Shown here piece after piece: positions 6,859-8,100 of a stretch of 8,100 nt of DNA. The stretch's first letter is position 1. Each line of letters opens with the position of its first letter. The position numbers and the translations under genes were made by a program. This DNA comes from Pseudomonadota bacterium (lineage in GTDB: Bacteria > Pseudomonadota > Gammaproteobacteria > SZUA-229): assembly GCA_030836935.1 (NCBI GenBank), contig JAUPMA010000112.1:1-8100 (forward strand). The letters run 5' to 3'. The notes beneath the pieces were generated by a model. It saw only the letters and a program-made list of their open reading frames with translations. It made no database searches and was not told the origin of the DNA.

Positions 6859-6937
6859 TTGTATCAAGCATTTTATTTAACCGGAACATTTGCGCTCCAG
6901 TCCTACTGGCAAGAAAGAGTGACCTTGAAAAATCATT

Positions 6938-7348
6938 TCATCCCGCACGCTGCAAAAATTCCTGCAACGACATGGATATACCTGTTGTCGCCTGACGCAG
7001 TTTTCGATCTTCCGTAATCAGCGGTACTTTCAAATTTTGCGCCAGGGCAACATATTGCGCATCGTAGCCGGTGATAGCGTATTGCGCAGCCACCGCTAAC
7101 GCTGCATCCGGCGCCACATCCTGTTGCGCCACTTGCACGAAACGATGGGCATGTTCCAGCAAGGTTTGGCACTGCGGCAGTGTCAGCAGATTGCGGCGCT
7201 GATAGGTGGCCAGCAGGTTCAAAATTTCATGCAGACATAGTCCGGCCGTTCGCCAGTTAGCATCCTTGCTGCGCAACTGCCGGGTGAGCGCTGTGTATTC
7301 GCATTCGATCAGGGAATAAATCAGGATATTGGCATCAACGACAATCAT
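6938..7348 (-). CDS. vapC: PIN-domain toxin of VapC/FitB type
   Basis: VapC-family toxins are PIN-fold RNases that usually cut initiator tRNA or rRNA when freed from their antitoxin. The 136-residue product has the family length and the four acidic metal-site residues in order: Asp5 in VVDANILIY, Glu41 in LHEILNLL, Asp96 in GYDAQYVALA, and Asp114 in ITEDRKL. All are intact, so the toxin is probably active. Its ATG overlaps the antitoxin stop as ATGA (4-bp overlap), the usual translational coupling of these modules. G+C content is like that of the flanking housekeeping genes. The RNA target cannot be read from the sequence. Confidence 0.93.
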   Translation of the reverse strand: MIVVDANILIYSLIECEYTALTRQLRSKDANWRTAGLCLHEILNLLATYQRRNLLTLPQCQTLLEHAHRFVQVAQQDVAPDAALAVAAQYAITGYDAQYVALAQNLKVPLITEDRKLRQATTGISMSLQEFLQRAG

Positions 7349-7596
7349 GGGCCGGTGTCGTCGTTATCCGCCTCGCGCGCCTGGCGGATAATGGCCACAA
7401 CATCCTGGGGATTGAGCGGGGACGCAGGTTTCAGCGGCTCCGGCAGAAGATCGGCCGCATTTTTTGCCGGATTAAGCAGCGCCGCTTCGAGCAAGGCCAG
7501 TGCCTGGCGCGTCATGGAACGGTGATGACGATCCGCCTCTTCCTTAAGCTTGCGGTGTAATTCGGGGGGAAAGTCTTTAATCAGTAATCCGGGCAT
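7345..7596 (-). CDS. vapB: Ribbon-helix-helix antitoxin of FitA/VapB type
   Basis: The antitoxin neutralises the adjacent PIN toxin and represses its own operon. I start it at the ATG at 7596 (83 residues) rather than the TTG at 7629, because MPGLLIKDFPPELHRKLKEE is the common start of FitA-like proteins. The N-terminal strand GLLIKDF (3-9) and helices PPELHRKLKEEADRHH and SMTRQALALLEAALL (to about 41) form the Arc/MetJ-type DNA-binding fold. The tail, rich in Pro, Ala and Asp (about 42-83), would wrap the toxin. The symbol vapB is used in the generic sense; the fold is closer to FitA than to AbrB-type VapB. A promoter and phased repeats lie just upstream. Confidence 0.88.
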   Translation of the reverse strand: MPGLLIKDFPPELHRKLKEEADRHHRSMTRQALALLEAALLNPAKNAADLLPEPLKPASPLNPQDVVAIIRQAREADNDDTGP

Positions 7597-7611
7597 AGGC
7601 GCAATCTCTGC

Positions 7612-7659
7612 ATAGCCAAACGATAGCAAAATATTAGCTTTTGGTTAGCACTTGAGCAA
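7612..7659 (-). promoter_or_regulatory. Promoter and phased operator-like repeats of the toxin-antitoxin operon
   Basis: On the minus strand a -35-like TTGCTC (7654-7659) and a -10-like TAATAT (7631-7636) are exactly 17 bases apart; each matches four of six sigma-70 consensus bases. Overlaid on the plus strand are four copies of the 5-mer WTAGC starting at 7612, 7623, 7634 and 7645, a strict 11-base period, or one helical turn. They cover the -10 box and the predicted transcription start, as expected for autorepression by a ribbon-helix-helix antitoxin. The flanked copy CGATAGCA (7621-7628) resembles the half-site I recall for Neisseria FitAB (TGATAGCA), but here the copies are direct, not inverted. 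Confidence 0.55.
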
Positions 7660-7666
7660 GCCCGCC

Positions 7667-8100
7667 TCACCTGCCCCGCATAAACCACGAATCCATTTCA
7701 CTCATCGAAAACTGAATCCAGGTTGGCCGGCCATGATTGCACTGACCACCACGCTCGGTGCGTTCCATGTCGCGCAGCAGTGCATTCATTTCAGGAATGG
7801 TGAGCTGGCGATTGGCACGCACTGATCCGTGACAGGCCATGGTGGAGAGCACATCGTTCATCGCCTGGTGAATGCGCCCGCTGCTGCCATGTGCCAGTAC
7901 ATCCGACAGCACATCACGCACCAGGGCTTCAGCGTTATCGCGCGCCAATAACACCGGAATTTGCCGGATGCGCAAAGCAACGGGACTGATGCGATCAATT
8001 TCCATGCCGAGCGCAGTGAACAGTTCGCGCTGGTTTTCTGCAATCTGCGCCTCTTTTTCACTCACGGCAATCACCAGCGGCACCAGCAAGGGTTGCGCGG
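7667..8100 (-). CDS. mutL: DNA mismatch repair protein MutL, C-terminal part
   Basis: MutL links mismatch recognition by MutS to strand nicking and excision. Only the last 144 or so residues are in the window; the 5' part, with the ATPase domain, lies beyond the right edge. The reading frame is open to the edge and begins [12 protein letters not shown], the typical QPLL(I/V)P entry to the C-terminal dimerisation domain. The end carries [10 protein letters not shown] and QCNHGRPTW, which belong to the metal-site motifs of MutL proteins with endonuclease activity, as in Pseudomonas, and are absent from E. coli MutL. The DQHA motif would be upstream and is not visible. The stop TGA at 7667-7669 is 70 bp before the antitoxin start, and the toxin-antitoxin promoter fits in that gap. 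In many gammaproteobacteria miaA follows directly; here it does not. Confidence 0.96.
   Translation of the reverse strand, partial: AQPLLVPLVIAVSEKEAQIAENQRELFTALGMEIDRISPVALRIRQIPVLLARDNAEALVRDVLSDVLAHGSSGRIHQAMNDVLSTMACHGSVRANRQLTIPEMNALLRDMERTERGGQCNHGRPTWIQFSMSEMDSWFMRGR

Noticed and set aside
6896..6910. Terminator of the toxin gene
   Set aside because: CCAGT/ACTGG makes only a 5-bp stem and neither strand has a following T-run.
7597..7629. Upstream TTG start for the antitoxin
   Set aside because: It would add 11 residues not typical of the family, and it lies within or very near the predicted transcription start and the repeat array. The ATG at 7596 fits better.

Overview
The window looks like a gammaproteobacterial chromosome. 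Three left-hand genes on the minus strand, miaA, hfq and hflX (transcribed in that order), and the 3' end of mutL at the right edge, also minus, are the members of the classic mutL-miaA-hfq-hflX block. Hfq and HflX align closely with the E. coli proteins from memory (identical Sm2 motif, same HflX start region). I cannot place the genus. Here mutL and miaA are not adjacent: about 5.1 kb of unrelated genes lies between them.

Layout, left to right. Positions 1-1067: hflX (minus, 3' end off the window). 1071-1149: a striking inverted repeat of CAAG-type heptanucleotides directly upstream of hflX. 1151-1182: intrinsic terminator of hfq. 1215-1484: hfq. 1552-2514: miaA. 2515-2622: a short divergent control region with a large palindrome. 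2623-4290 (plus): a thiamine-diphosphate enzyme of the acetolactate synthase superfamily. 4297-6138 (plus): a 613-residue protein with an N-terminal GT-A glycosyltransferase-like core, 6 nt downstream and probably translationally coupled. 6127-6858 (minus): a small PAPS-type sulfotransferase whose 3' end overlaps the end of the glycosyltransferase gene. 6938-7596 (minus): a VapBC/FitAB-type toxin-antitoxin pair with its own promoter and phased operator-like repeats. 7667-8100 (minus): the MutL C-terminus.

How the genes may work together. The housekeeping genes are ordinary. The inserted genes read as a small glycan- or metabolite-modification cassette: a TPP carboligase/decarboxylase-like enzyme that lacks the tryptophan typical of biosynthetic acetohydroxyacid synthases, a putative glycosyltransferase, and a sulfotransferase. 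One attractive but unproven model is that a two-carbon branch is put on a sugar (as YerE does in yersiniose synthesis), the sugar is transferred, and the product is sulfated. The sulfotransferase gene carries a run of nine A on its coding strand, and a one-base change in either direction brings an immediate stop, so on/off variation of the sulfate is possible. The toxin-antitoxin module may stabilise the insertion. No transposase, integrase, tRNA, rRNA or CRISPR array is visible.
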